Below, in pieces: positions 8,117-17,382 of a stretch of DNA of 54,811 nucleotides. This DNA comes from Variovorax sp. GTDB taxonomy: Bacteria; Pseudomonadota; Gammaproteobacteria; Burkholderiales; Burkholderiaceae_C. The notes below the pieces were generated by a model that saw only the letters and a program-made list of their open reading frames with translations, did no database searches and was not told the origin of the DNA. The position numbers and the translations under genes are program-made. Every line of letters begins with the position of its first letter. The first letter of the stretch is position 1. The stretch is from contig JAGIAI010000059.1 in NCBI GenBank assembly GCA_017744935.1, positions 1 to 54,811 of the forward strand, in the 5' to 3' direction.

Positions 8117-10719
8117 CGTTGGCTTCCTTCACTGCTGTCGTTGCGCTGGCTCGCTCCACCGACGAACCAACGGTAGTACGGATTGGCCGGGTCCTCGCGC
8201 ATCACGCGCCGCATCTCCTGTGCCCATCCTTCGCGGTCGCCGTCGTAGGCGTGGAGTCCGGCGCGGTAGAAGCCCAGGAGGCGATCGTGCTCCCGGGCCA
8301 CCTCGGCTTCGAAGGCCGCATCGGCGCCCTGCAGCGGCGGCGGGCTCGCGACTTCGAGCAGGCGCGGCAGCACACGCGTGAACTCATCGCGACGCACCCA
8401 GGGCGCGTATTCGATCCGGGGGCGGTCATCGGTGACCGGCAGTGCGTCGCCGGCGTAGCGTTCAAGCCCCTGCCGGTCCGTCACCCAGGTCGCGAGCAAC
8501 GCGGCGGGCGATGCAACACCCACGTTGTTCAAGGCCGAAGCAACACCCGGCTGCGCGAACCGCTCGCCGATGCGCGGTACATCGAGCTCGATCGGTGCGA
8601 AGGAGCCCACCAACAGCATCTCGTGCAGCTCCGTGGTCCACAGCGTCGCGTAGGGGAACACGTCGAGAAAGCTGCGCACCAGCGAACGCGTGTCCTCGTC
8701 GTTCTGCGTGGGCAGCGGCAGCCATTGCGCGAAGAGCCCACCCGGCGCAAGCCGCGTGGCCGCCAGCGCGTAGAAGTCGCTCGAATAGAGATTGACCACG
8801 CCCGCGGCCGACGGTGGAGGCGGCTCCAGCGTGATGAGGTCGTAGCGCTGCGTGCTGGCAAGCAGCTCCCGGCGGCCGTCGCGCAGGCGGATGTCCACGC
8901 GCGCATCGTGGCTCACGCCGTCGTTGCCGGTGAACTCCGACGCGGCGCGTGCGACGGCGGGCAGCAGCTCTGCCACGACGCGCGTCTCCAGCGTCGGGTA
9001 GCGCAGCAGGGCACCGGCGGTGATGCCGGTGCCAAGCCCGATGACCAGCGCCGATCGCGGCTCATTGCGCTGCACCAGCACGGGCAGCAAAGCCTGCAAA
9101 CGCATGTAGCGCAGCGAGGTCATCGCATCGCCAGAATTCGAGACACCCTGGATGTAGAGCCGCTTGAAGCGATGGCTGCCCGAGCGCTGCTCGACCACCG
9201 CGACCGTGCCACCGCGGCTTTCCTCGTAGAAGGTCAGCGTGCCGCCGCGCGCCGAAGCCAGCAGGTCTGCAAGCCGGTCGGGCGGCGTGAGCACGGCAGC
9301 AAGCGCCGAGACCACCGAGATCGCAACGACGGCATGACGCGTCCAGGCGGAGCCGCGCGAAGCACGCATCACCGCCACCAGCCCGAGCGCCGCTGCGCCG
9401 ATGGCGAGCAGGCCGAGCGTACGCACCAGCCCGAGCACCGGCACCAGCACGAAGCCTGTCACGAGCGTGCCTGCAATGCCGCCGAGCGTGTTGAGTGCCA
9501 CCACGCGACCGGTGTCGCGCCCCACATGCCCTGCATCGACCGCGAGCCGAAGCGCCATCGGAAACGCAGCACCGAGCAGCACCGTCGGCAGGAAGACGAT
9601 GCACAGTGCCGCGACCGCGAAACGCGCGAGCATCGACAGCATCTCGCCGCCCGCATCGGGCATGACCGACGCCGCAAGCGACTGCATCTGCGGCAGCCAG
9701 CGACCGAGCATCGCGAATTCGATCAGCGCCAGCAGCCCCGCCGACGCAATCAGCACGCCGAACACTCCCCACGGATCGCGCAGGCGGTCGGCGCGCCGCG
9801 CGATGAGCGCGCTGCCGATCACGAGCCCGGCCAAGTACGTCGCGAGCATCACCGAGAAGGCGAAGGCGCGCGTGCTCATGAACTGCACGATCGCCTGAGA
9901 CCACACCACCTCGTAGCCGAGCGCGATGCCGCCTGCGAGCGCATAGAGCCACAGCGCGCGGCTCGCATGAGGCTTCTCGTGCGAAGGCACGCCCGTCGTC
10001 GCAGGCACGGCCGAATGCGCAGCGACGCCGCGATCCAGCAGCACTGCAGCGAGCGCCGCGACGAGATTCAGCGCGCCTGCCGCGAAGGCCGAGCTGCGCA
10101 CGCCGAGCATCGGAATCAGCAGGAACGAACTCAGGAGCGCACCGGCAATGGCCCCTAAAGTGTTCGCCGCATAGAGTCCACCGCCCGCCTGCCCCACCTG
10201 CGAGGCCTGCGGCGCGACCGCACGCATCAGCACCGGCAAGGTCGCGCCCATCAGCAGCGCGGGCAGCATCACGAGCAGCGCAGGCAGGAGCCATGCAAGG
10301 GCCCCTACCGTTGATTCGAGCCATGCGAAAGGCGCCGCGGAACGCGCGAGCGCCAACGTCGATGCGCAGGCCAGCACCGCGACGGCAGCCTCGATCGCCG
10401 CATAGAAACGCAGCGGCCGCGTGTGCCCGTCTGCACGCGGACCGGCCAGCCATCCACCGAGCGCGAGCCCCGCGAAGAAAGCGGCAACGCCGAGCGCCAC
10501 CGCATGCACCTCGACGCCGACGACCAGCGCGAGCTGCTTGACCCACAGCACCTGGAACACGAGCGCCGAGATCCCCGACGCAAACAGCAGGATGCAAGCA
10601 AGCGGCACACGCAGGCTCGCGTGTGCCGCTGTTTCGGCTGACGGATTTCCGGCGGACACCGGCATGGAAGCGACGCTCATCGGGCGTTCACTTTCCGACC
10701 GACGCCGCCTGCCGTCCAT
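8113..10719 (-). CDS. Fused multi-TM transporter-like / spermidine-synthase-fold protein
   Basis: 868 residues. About 14 hydrophobic segments in the first ~480 residues (starting LACILLFASGISALVFQVLWVKQLALVVG) are followed by a cytoplasmic Rossmann methyltransferase-like domain with the glycine loop VIGLGTGITAGAL and RVDIRLRDGRREL. This is the 'fused MFS/spermidine synthase' family. The catalytic acidic loop of true SpeE (DSxDP) is replaced by LEPPPPSA, so aminopropyl transfer is doubtful. A short TPR-like tail ends the protein. The ATG at 10719 sits 4 nt after the sulfatase stop, with AGAAGAAG upstream; ATG 10680 is an alternative. Function unknown. Confidence 0.82.
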
Positions 10720-10723
10720 TCAT

Positions 10724-12436
10724 TCACTTCTTCTGCGGCTGTTGGGCTTGTTGTTGCCTGTCCATGGCGGCCTGCACCTGTCGCTTCACCTGCGAGACGG
10801 TCTGGTCGATGGTGAAGCTCGCCGGGATCTGGCTCGGCGGATAGTCGACGAAGGTCTGCAGGAAGCCCGCCGCACGTCGCGTGGCTTCGAACATCACGAA
10901 GGCGTTTTCGGTCTGCGTCTGCTCGTACAGATTCGTCGGGCCGACATCGGCGCGTTCATACGGGTCGAGCCGCAGGTTGTAGAACTTCGGCGTTCGCAGA
11001 CAGGTGAATGGCTCCTTCCATATCTGCATGCCGCCCGGCGCTCGCTGTTCGCAAAACACGACCTTGAACGCCGTCGGATTGGTCGCGCCCGGCAACATCG
11101 TGTCGAAGCGCATCGCGACCAGTTCAGCGTCGTCATTGAAGTAGTAGTACTCCTCGCGGGCGCTCTTCTCGGTCTGTCCTGTCATCATCGGCAACTGGTT
11201 GTAGCCGTCCAGATGCACCTTGAAGTTCTTCCCGCCAAGCGACGCACCCTTCAGCAAGCGGTCCTTGATGTTGTTGTCGCCTGCCGCGGCGAGCAGCGTC
11301 GGGAACCAGTCCATCCCCGAGATCAGCCCATTGCTGGTCGTCCCCGGCTTGATCTTGCCCGGCCACTTCACCATCGCCGGCACGCGGAAAGCGCCTTCCC
11401 AGTTCGAGTCCTTCTCGCTGCGGAATGGCGAGTTCGCCGCATCCGGCCAGGTGAAGAAGTTCGGCCCGTTGTCGGTCGTGAAGACAACGATGGTGTCTTG
11501 GGTGATGCCCGCGTCGTCCAGCGTCTTGAGCAGCTTGCCGACGTTCTGGTCCATCTCCCACATGCCGTCGGCATATTCATGGCCCGGGCCAAGGCCGGCC
11601 TTGCCGCGGTACTCCGGACGCACGTGCGTGAAGATGTGCATGCGCGTGAAGTTCATCCACACGAAGAAGGGCTTCTTGTCGTTCGCCTGCTTCTTGATGT
11701 AGTCGATCGCGGCGCCGGTCGTCTCGTCATCGATCGTCTCCATGCGCTTGCGGGTCAGCGGGCCGGAGTCCTGGATCTTGCCGTCCGCCGTGGCCTTGAT
11801 CACGCCGCGCGGGTTGTAGGTCTTCAGGAAGTTGTCGTTGTTCTTGAACCAGTACGGACGCTCCGGTTCCTCTTCCGCGTTGAGGTGATAGAGGTTGCCG
11901 AAGAACTCGTCGAAGCCATGCTTGGTCGGCAGGAACTTGTCCTGGTCACCGAGGTGGTTCTTGCCGAACTGCGCGGTGTTGTAGCCCAGCGGCTTGAGCG
12001 CCTGCGCGATCGTCACGTCGCGGTCCTGCAGGCCGACGGGCGCACCCGGCACGCCAACCTTGGACAGGCCGGTGCGGAACACGCTCTGGCCGGTCAGGAA
12101 GCTGGAGCGACCCGCCGTGCAGCTGTTCTCCGCGTAGTAGTCGGTGAACTTCATGCCTTCGTTGGCGATGCGGTCGATGTTGGGCGTGCGATAGCCCACG
12201 ATGCCGTTGCCGAAGGCACTGATGTTGGACTGGCCGACGTCGTCCCCGAAGATCACGAGGATGTTCGGTTTCTTTCCGCCGTTCTGGTTGCCCTGCGGCT
12301 GGCTCTGGGTCTGGGCCTGCGCCGGGGGCTTGGCCTGCTGCGCCTGTGCCGACAGCAGCACCAGCGAACTCCCGAGCGCGACGGCCGCGAGCGTAACGCC
12401 CGCGTACCGTCCCACCCGTGCGAATGCACCTGTCAT
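10724..12436 (-). CDS. Exported arylsulfatase-family enzyme (CTAGR active site)
   Basis: 570 residues from ATG 12436, with GGAG 9 nt upstream. It has a signal peptide (YAGVTLAAVALGSSLVLLSAQAQ), a Gln/Pro-rich linker to about 55, and the sulfatase core. Metal ligands are in FGDDVGQSN (D65, D66). The nucleophile motif is C106-T-A-G-R110, followed by SSFLTGQ, with FTTDNGPN and a C-terminal LDPYERADVG. The Cys must become formylglycine, and the FGE gene heads the same operon. The motif has Ala where most type-I sulfatases have Pro. The protein is predicted periplasmic. The substrate is unknown, and phosphonate or phosphate ester hydrolysis cannot be excluded. A paralogue lies at 43724. Confidence 0.9.
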   Translation of the reverse strand: MTGAFARVGRYAGVTLAAVALGSSLVLLSAQAQQAKPPAQAQTQSQPQGNQNGGKKPNILVIFGDDVGQSNISAFGNGIVGYRTPNIDRIANEGMKFTDYYAENSCTAGRSSFLTGQSVFRTGLSKVGVPGAPVGLQDRDVTIAQALKPLGYNTAQFGKNHLGDQDKFLPTKHGFDEFFGNLYHLNAEEEPERPYWFKNNDNFLKTYNPRGVIKATADGKIQDSGPLTRKRMETIDDETTGAAIDYIKKQANDKKPFFVWMNFTRMHIFTHVRPEYRGKAGLGPGHEYADGMWEMDQNVGKLLKTLDDAGITQDTIVVFTTDNGPNFFTWPDAANSPFRSEKDSNWEGAFRVPAMVKWPGKIKPGTTSNGLISGMDWFPTLLAAAGDNNIKDRLLKGASLGGKNFKVHLDGYNQLPMMTGQTEKSAREEYYYFNDDAELVAMRFDTMLPGATNPTAFKVVFCEQRAPGGMQIWKEPFTCLRTPKFYNLRLDPYERADVGPTNLYEQTQTENAFVMFEATRRAAGFLQTFVDYPPSQIPASFTIDQTVSQVKRQVQAAMDRQQQAQQPQKK

Positions 12437-12495
12437 GGATCGCTCCTTTCGTGTGTCATTGACTGCGGTTTCGCCGTGCTTCGCCGGCGCTCTTT

Positions 12496-13533
12496 TCACT
12501 TCGATGGCGGGAAGATCGTCTTCCAGTCGCGCTTCATGCTGACCACGGTCCACCCCTTGGCCTGCGCTTCGTCGAGCGCCTTGTCCAGCTTGCCGATCCT
12601 GGAATTGCGGTCGTATGCGAACTCACGGTCCGCGTCGTCGTGATGAACGATCAGCGCCATGCGTGCGCCGGGTGCGCCGGCCGTGTACTGCAGCATCTGC
12701 AGATCGCCGTCGGAGTTGCCGAAGGCAAGCACCGGAGGCCGACCGATGTTGCGATAGATGCCGACCGGCTTGCCCGGTCCGTCGTCGATGAAATCGAGCT
12801 TGGGTTCGCGCAGCAGCACGGGCTTGCCGCCCTGCAGGTCGTACTTGATGAGCTGGCTCGATCCGACGACCTGCTCGGGGGGAATGCCATAGACCTTCGT
12901 GACCCACGGGCGCATGAAATCGATGGTGCCGCCGGAGACGATGAACGTCTTGAAGCCATTCGCGCGCAGATAGTCGAGCAGTTCGAGCTGCGGCTGATAG
13001 ACCAGCTCGGTGAAGGGCCGGTTGAACTTGGGGTGCTTCGCCGTCGCGAGCCAGGTGCGGATCGCCTGGTCGTATTCATCGACCGTCATGCCGCTGTTGG
13101 CCGCGACGAGCAGTTCCAGCAGCGGCTTCTCGCCTACAGCCGCAAGCGCCTGTTGATCGCCCGCCATCAGCGGCCTGAAGGCCGGGTTGCGCTGCCATTC
13201 CGGATGCTGCGCGGCCTTTGCCTTCACCTGGTCGATCATGAACAGGAACTGGAAATACAGGGGCTGCTCGCTCCACAAGGTGCCGTCGTTGTCGAAGGCC
13301 GCGATGCGCTCGGCGGGCGGCACGTACGAAGGTCCGCCTTCGCGCGTCACGTCGCCAACGAACTTCACGATCGCAGTCTTCGCGGGGCCGTCATTCCATG
13401 AAGGCAAACGATCGCCGGCCATCTTGCCGGTGCCCGCGCAGCCGATCAGCGTCGACGCGGCAGCCACTGTCCACAACGCGCCGAAGGCACGGCGAGTCAG
13501 CCTGCGCCAGGGAGTGAGCGATTCAGCTTCCAT
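12496..13533 (-). CDS. HAD-family phosphatase, probable lipoprotein
   Basis: 345 residues. The ATG at 13533 has GGAGG 6 nt upstream and overlaps the FGE stop by 11 nt. A twin-Arg-like n-region (RRLTRRAFG) is followed by a hydrophobic stretch and the lipobox LIGC, so it may be an exported lipoprotein. HAD motif I is AAFDNDGTLW (DxDGT), motif II IVSGG, and motif IV LAFGNSDGDLQML. A cap region lies between motifs I and II. The Asp nucleophile and general acid are both present, so phosphatase activity is expected; the substrate is unknown. It lies between FGE and sulfatase, 59 nt upstream of the latter. Confidence 0.85.
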   Translation of the reverse strand: MEAESLTPWRRLTRRAFGALWTVAAASTLIGCAGTGKMAGDRLPSWNDGPAKTAIVKFVGDVTREGGPSYVPPAERIAAFDNDGTLWSEQPLYFQFLFMIDQVKAKAAQHPEWQRNPAFRPLMAGDQQALAAVGEKPLLELLVAANSGMTVDEYDQAIRTWLATAKHPKFNRPFTELVYQPQLELLDYLRANGFKTFIVSGGTIDFMRPWVTKVYGIPPEQVVGSSQLIKYDLQGGKPVLLREPKLDFIDDGPGKPVGIYRNIGRPPVLAFGNSDGDLQMLQYTAGAPGARMALIVHHDDADREFAYDRNSRIGKLDKALDEAQAKGWTVVSMKRDWKTIFPPSK

Positions 13534-14779
13534 TCGACCCTCCGTCTTTCGCGCTCGCCTGCTTGTGCTTCCAGCTCGCCTCATCCATCACGAGCCGGAA
13601 GCCAAGGTGCGACATGCTGGTGTAGGGATCGGTGCCGCGTCGCGCGCTCGGGCGGTAGCTCATGCAATAGGCCTCGTTGCACAGGAAGGAGCCACCGCGC
13701 GTCACGCGCTTGGGTGCGCCGACCGGCACGCCGGGTTCGCTCGGATCCCAGCTGTCGGAGGGGCCCTGCGGATCGACCTGCGCCTCGCCGCTCTTCGCGA
13801 CGCGCGCGAACTGATCGGCGCGATACCAGTCGGCCGTCCATTGCCAGGCGTTACCGGTCATGTCCTGCAGGCCGTAGCCGTTCGCGGGGAAGGTGCCGAC
13901 CGGGCTCGTGCCCGCTGCGCCACCGCTCTTGGCGCTCACCACCGGGAAGGGCCTCTGCTGCTGCCCCTGCCAGACGTTTGCCATCTGCTTGCCGTCCGGT
14001 GCGAAGTCATCGCCCCACACATAGGTGGCCTGCTCCAGACCGCCGCGCGCGGCGAATTCCCATTCGGCCTCGGTCGGCAACCGCTTTCCGGCCCAGCGCG
14101 CGTAGGCCTGCGCGTCTTCGAAGCTCACCTGAACCACCGGATGATCGTCCAGCCCGTCGATGCTGCTGTTCGGGCCCTTGGGGTGCTTCCACTCCGCGCC
14201 GGCCATGTAGGCCCACCAGCGCGAGAAGTCGCCGTAGTCGACCTGATAGGGCGTGCCGGTGAAGACCATCGCGCCCGGCACCAGCGCACTGTCGGGCGGC
14301 TTCGGCGTGCCGGGCATCACCTGCGGCGCGATGGTGTCCCACTCTGGCTTGCGTTCGGCAGTGGTCTTGTAGTCCGTTGCTTCCACGAAGCGGCGGAACT
14401 CGGCGTTGGTCACATGGTGCCGATCCATCCAGAAGCCCTTGACCTTGGCGGCGTGCGCGGGCTTTTCGTTCTGCTGCGCGAGCCGGCTGTCGCTGCCCAT
14501 CTGGAATTGACCACCGGGCACCCAGACCATGTCGCGCGGGCCGCTCTTTCCGTCGCCCACGACGATGCGCGGATGCCCGCTGGTGGATGCGGCATCGTGC
14601 TTCCACCAGCTTGTCGCGACCAGATAGCCGGCCGCGGCGGGCAGCACGATCGCGAGTAGCAGCCAGACGGGCTTGCGCATCGACTTGTCAGCCTGTGCGC
14701 TCGAGGCTTGCTGAACGGCGGGTGCCGCATCGTCCCGCTGCGCGGCAGTGCGCGAGGAAGACCGCTTGTGCTTGGCCAT
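13523..14779 (-). CDS. Formylglycine-generating enzyme (SUMF1/FGE), membrane-anchored
   Basis: 418 residues. A basic, Ser/Ala-rich N-terminus precedes one TM helix at about 37-56 (WLLLAIVLPAAAGYLVATSW), then the FGE-sulfatase domain from about 80 (MVWVPGGQFQMGS; LPTEAEWEFAARGG; GYGLQDMTGNAWQWTADWY). The C-terminal RGGSFLC-NEAY-C holds both catalytic cysteines of genuine FGEs, C367 and C372. It is therefore a real aerobic FGE, not an EgtB/PvdO relative. Positive-inside orientation puts the catalytic domain in the periplasm. First gene of the operon. The operator-like palindrome ends 35 nt upstream of ATG 14779; ATG 14680 (MRKPVWLLL) is an alternative if transcription starts near 14780. The longer in-frame start at 14845 would place the palindrome inside the gene. 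Confidence 0.9.
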   Translation of the reverse strand: MAKHKRSSSRTAAQRDDAAPAVQQASSAQADKSMRKPVWLLLAIVLPAAAGYLVATSWWKHDAASTSGHPRIVVGDGKSGPRDMVWVPGGQFQMGSDSRLAQQNEKPAHAAKVKGFWMDRHHVTNAEFRRFVEATDYKTTAERKPEWDTIAPQVMPGTPKPPDSALVPGAMVFTGTPYQVDYGDFSRWWAYMAGAEWKHPKGPNSSIDGLDDHPVVQVSFEDAQAYARWAGKRLPTEAEWEFAARGGLEQATYVWGDDFAPDGKQMANVWQGQQQRPFPVVSAKSGGAAGTSPVGTFPANGYGLQDMTGNAWQWTADWYRADQFARVAKSGEAQVDPQGPSDSWDPSEPGVPVGAPKRVTRGGSFLCNEAYCMSYRPSARRGTDPYTSMSHLGFRLVMDEASWKHKQASAKDGGSNGS

Positions 14780-14814
14780 CGCGCCAGTCTTCAGCGAGAC
14801 CCCCGGGGTGTCAA

Positions 14815-14832
14815 CTTGCACCTTGGTGCAGA
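14815..14832 (-). promoter_or_regulatory. Inverted-repeat operator-like site upstream of FGE operon
   Basis: On the minus strand it reads TCTGCACC-AA-GGTGCAAG, a 6-bp perfect core in 8-bp arms with an AA spacer. It abuts a TTGACA hexamer (minus strand, 14814-14809); 17 nt further is a weak AAGACT -10. An extra half site TTGCACC lies at 14933-14939. It belongs to a set of five similar sites in this window. The regulator is unknown. Confidence 0.6.
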
Positions 14833-14957
14833 TCTGGATGCCCATCGATGCCGGTTAGGGCGTGTTGAGCTGCGAATCCGGCAGGCAGGCAGGCCGCGCC
14901 GCCCCAGTTCGCCTGCAGCGCCAGTTGCAGTGTTGCACCAGATCCTGTGGACGCGAT

Positions 14958-16367
14958 TCATGAAGTTTCCTGCAACGCCGGCTGCCTCACGACGGCGGGC
15001 GGCGTCCAGCGGCCGTCGAGCACCGACTGCTCGGGCCAGTAGAGGCGGATGTAGAGAGAAACATCGCTCGCGTCATCGGCCGGCGCCGGCAGCCAGTTGC
15101 CTTCGTGCGCGTCGTCGGGCCGGTTGGCCTGCACGAGGATCGTGAGCGAGCCGTCCGCGTCGTACTTCAGCGTCGGACTCTTGGTGCCGACGGAGAAACG
15201 CGACAGCGCGTTCGGCGCGAAGAAGTGATGCCGGTTGTAGAGCGACAGCGACCAGAACCCCCGCACCGGTGGTGCCTCGCCCGGCGCGAAGGTCAGCGTG
15301 TAGCGGTGCGCGCTGTTGAGGCGGTTGCCGTCGGCGTCGAGGTCCTGGTAGAAGTACTTCGTCTCGTTCTGCTTGTTGACGAAGATGTTGGACTTCGCCA
15401 CTGCGGTACGCACGAAGTAGTCGGTGCCGAAGCAGGCGCCGTTGGCAATCGTCGACCAGTGATGCGGCAGCGGCCGGCCGAAGTTCTGGAACTGGAACAG
15501 CGGCTCGATCAGCTCGCGTTCCGCCGCGGCCACGGCTTCGTCGAACACGGCCTTCAGCCGCTGGTCCTTGCGCGCTGCTTCGGCGACCGCGAGCACCTGT
15601 GCATATCGTGCGGCCTCGCCGGGCAGCGGCCGCGCATCGGCGAGCGCGACCGGGAGCATCTCGAGGAACTTCTCCGGCCTGACCCAGCGCGTCTCGCTGC
15701 CGTTGCCGTCGCCTTCCTGTGGAGAAGGACCCACCGGCACCTGACGCCAGTCCATGAATTTCATCTGGCCGTCGAAGGCCTCCACCGTGTAAAGGCCGAT
15801 CTGGTTGATGACCACCTGCACCGCCTGCAGGTCCTGCGGCGTGTCCTCGCGGAAAACGCGCGGGATCACCACGCCGGTGCTGGTCTGCGAGACGAACACC
15901 TTCTGGATCCCCTTCGGCACCGCACCCACCCAGTTCGGGCCAGCCAGCAGATAGAAGCCCGGCGGCGTGCCGTACATGCTGCCGAGTTCGGCGAAGCTGT
16001 CGGTGCGCGAATCCAGCACCTGGATGACCCAGAAGCGGCTGCCGAAGTCCGGCACCTGCACCACCACGGGTGAAACGTCGAGCGCCACGATGGCATGCCC
16101 GTACACCACGTCCTGGTTGGGACAGGCCACCGCGCGCTGGTTGGGCGAGACGTAGTCGGTCAGCATGGTGAGGGTGTTTGCCGGCCCCACCGGAAGCACG
16201 CCGCCGAGCAACATCTGGTGCGGCAGTCGCGCGAATGCGCCGCGCCGGCTGCACACGTTGACGATCGGCCACGCCCAGAAAAAGGCATCGCGCGCAACCA
16301 GCCGCACATAGTCGTCGCTGAGCCTGACCTGTGTGTCGGGTCCGGTGATCACGTGTCCCATCGCCAT
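14958..16367 (-). CDS. DUF1254/DUF1214 domain-containing protein
   Basis: 469 residues. The N-terminal DUF1254 region is at about 20-180 (ARDAFFWAWPIVNVCSR; NQDVVYGHAIVALDVSPVVVQVPDFG; GFYLLAGPNW). DUF1214 is at about 340-450 (FWSLSLYNRHHFFAPNALSRFS; DGSLTILVQANRP; NWLPAP). No signal peptide is seen, although many family members are exported. The biochemical function of the family is unknown. GAGGAGGAG precedes both ATG 16367 and ATG 16361; the first was taken. It is preceded by the best operator palindrome of the window and lies just upstream of the FGE operon on the same strand. A decayed relative lies near 50.3 kb. Confidence 0.87.
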   Translation of the reverse strand: MAMGHVITGPDTQVRLSDDYVRLVARDAFFWAWPIVNVCSRRGAFARLPHQMLLGGVLPVGPANTLTMLTDYVSPNQRAVACPNQDVVYGHAIVALDVSPVVVQVPDFGSRFWVIQVLDSRTDSFAELGSMYGTPPGFYLLAGPNWVGAVPKGIQKVFVSQTSTGVVIPRVFREDTPQDLQAVQVVINQIGLYTVEAFDGQMKFMDWRQVPVGPSPQEGDGNGSETRWVRPEKFLEMLPVALADARPLPGEAARYAQVLAVAEAARKDQRLKAVFDEAVAAAERELIEPLFQFQNFGRPLPHHWSTIANGACFGTDYFVRTAVAKSNIFVNKQNETKYFYQDLDADGNRLNSAHRYTLTFAPGEAPPVRGFWSLSLYNRHHFFAPNALSRFSVGTKSPTLKYDADGSLTILVQANRPDDAHEGNWLPAPADDASDVSLYIRLYWPEQSVLDGRWTPPAVVRQPALQETS

Positions 16368-16512
16368 CTCCTCCTCGCGTTCGGGCTGGCTCCCTCGGGT
16401 CTTCAGGGCGATCGATGGTTGCGGGGCGGCTCGTGGGCGGCCGCGGCGTCGCAAGACCCATAGCATGCGCCAAGCCGCGCGCAAAACGCACTTGTCCGAA
16501 GGTGAAAAGGCG

Positions 16513-16530
16513 CTTGCACCTTGGTGCAAG
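16513..16530 (-). promoter_or_regulatory. Perfect 8-2-8 inverted repeat upstream of DUF1254 gene
   Basis: The minus strand reads CTTGCACC-AA-GGTGCAAG, a perfect palindrome around a 2-nt spacer, 146 nt before the start codon. It lies between the SDR stop and the DUF1254 gene, in a 199-bp non-coding stretch where nothing else is recognisable. The central AA is in the sense of the downstream gene, as at the other four sites. Confidence 0.7.
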
Positions 16531-16566
16531 CACAGGCTGTGCGGCCCCTGCAGAGGGCGCGAAGGC

Positions 16567-17274
16567 TCAGGCGTCGAGCGTCAGGTGCTGGCCGTGCAGC
16601 GCTTCGGCCGCCGGCGAAGCGAGGAAGCCGATGGTCTGCGCCGCCACGCTTGTCGAGACCCATTCGGCGGGATTGGCTTTCGGCATCGCGCTGCGGTTGG
16701 CGGGCGTGTCGAGCACGCTCGGTGCAATGCTGTTGACGCGGATGCCGTGTTGGGCGAGTTCGGCCGCGGCAGCCTCCACGAGCCGCTGCAGCGCGCTCTT
16801 CGACGCGATGTAGGCCGACATCGCCGCCAGGCCTCGCGAAGCCGTCTTGGCACTGACCGCGACGACGCTGCCACTCTTGCGTTCGATCATCGAAGGCACC
16901 AGCGCCTGGGTCACCGCCACGAAGGACCAGGCGTTGAGATTCATCATGCGGTCCCACGCGGCGCGGTCGAGGGCATGCACCGCTTGCCCCATTTCGAAGC
17001 CGCCCGCGATATGGACCAGCGCATCGACCTGCTTGAACGCGGCGAGGATGCCGCGCGCCGCATCCGCCATCGATTGCGCCGAAGTCACGTCGGCTTCGAG
17101 CAGAAGGTGCCGCGAATTGTCGAGACCCGGGAACACGCCAGTCAGGTGCTCCATGCGATGGTCGATCAATGCCACGCGGGCGCCCTGATCGAGGAAGTGC
17201 TGCACCACGGCGCGGCCCAGCGCGCCGGCGGCACCGGTGATCACGACGTGACGGGAAGTGTTGGCTTCGTTCAT
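16567..17274 (-). CDS. SDR-family NAD(P)-dependent oxidoreductase
   Basis: 235 residues from ATG 17274, with AGGAG six nt upstream. It shows the Rossmann glycine motif VVITGAAGALG, an ADV cofactor segment (LEADVTS), a variant IAGG in place of NNAG, and the catalytic SAYIASKSALQ (YxxxK), then RVNSIAPSVLDTP. This is a complete classical short-chain dehydrogenase. Substrate not predictable. It is divergent from the thiolase gene with 108 bp between the starts, so the two may share a control region. Confidence 0.85.
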   Translation of the reverse strand: MNEANTSRHVVITGAAGALGRAVVQHFLDQGARVALIDHRMEHLTGVFPGLDNSRHLLLEADVTSAQSMADAARGILAAFKQVDALVHIAGGFEMGQAVHALDRAAWDRMMNLNAWSFVAVTQALVPSMIERKSGSVVAVSAKTASRGLAAMSAYIASKSALQRLVEAAAAELAQHGIRVNSIAPSVLDTPANRSAMPKANPAEWVSTSVAAQTIGFLASPAAEALHGQHLTLDA

Positions 17275-17382
17275 CTGCAACTCCTGATTCGGGCGGGCAT
17301 GGTAACGCTGGCGTCAGTCGTAACAAACCGCTCGCTGGCATCATGCGCGTTTCGTCGTTTTTGTCTGCACTGGAGACTGGTC

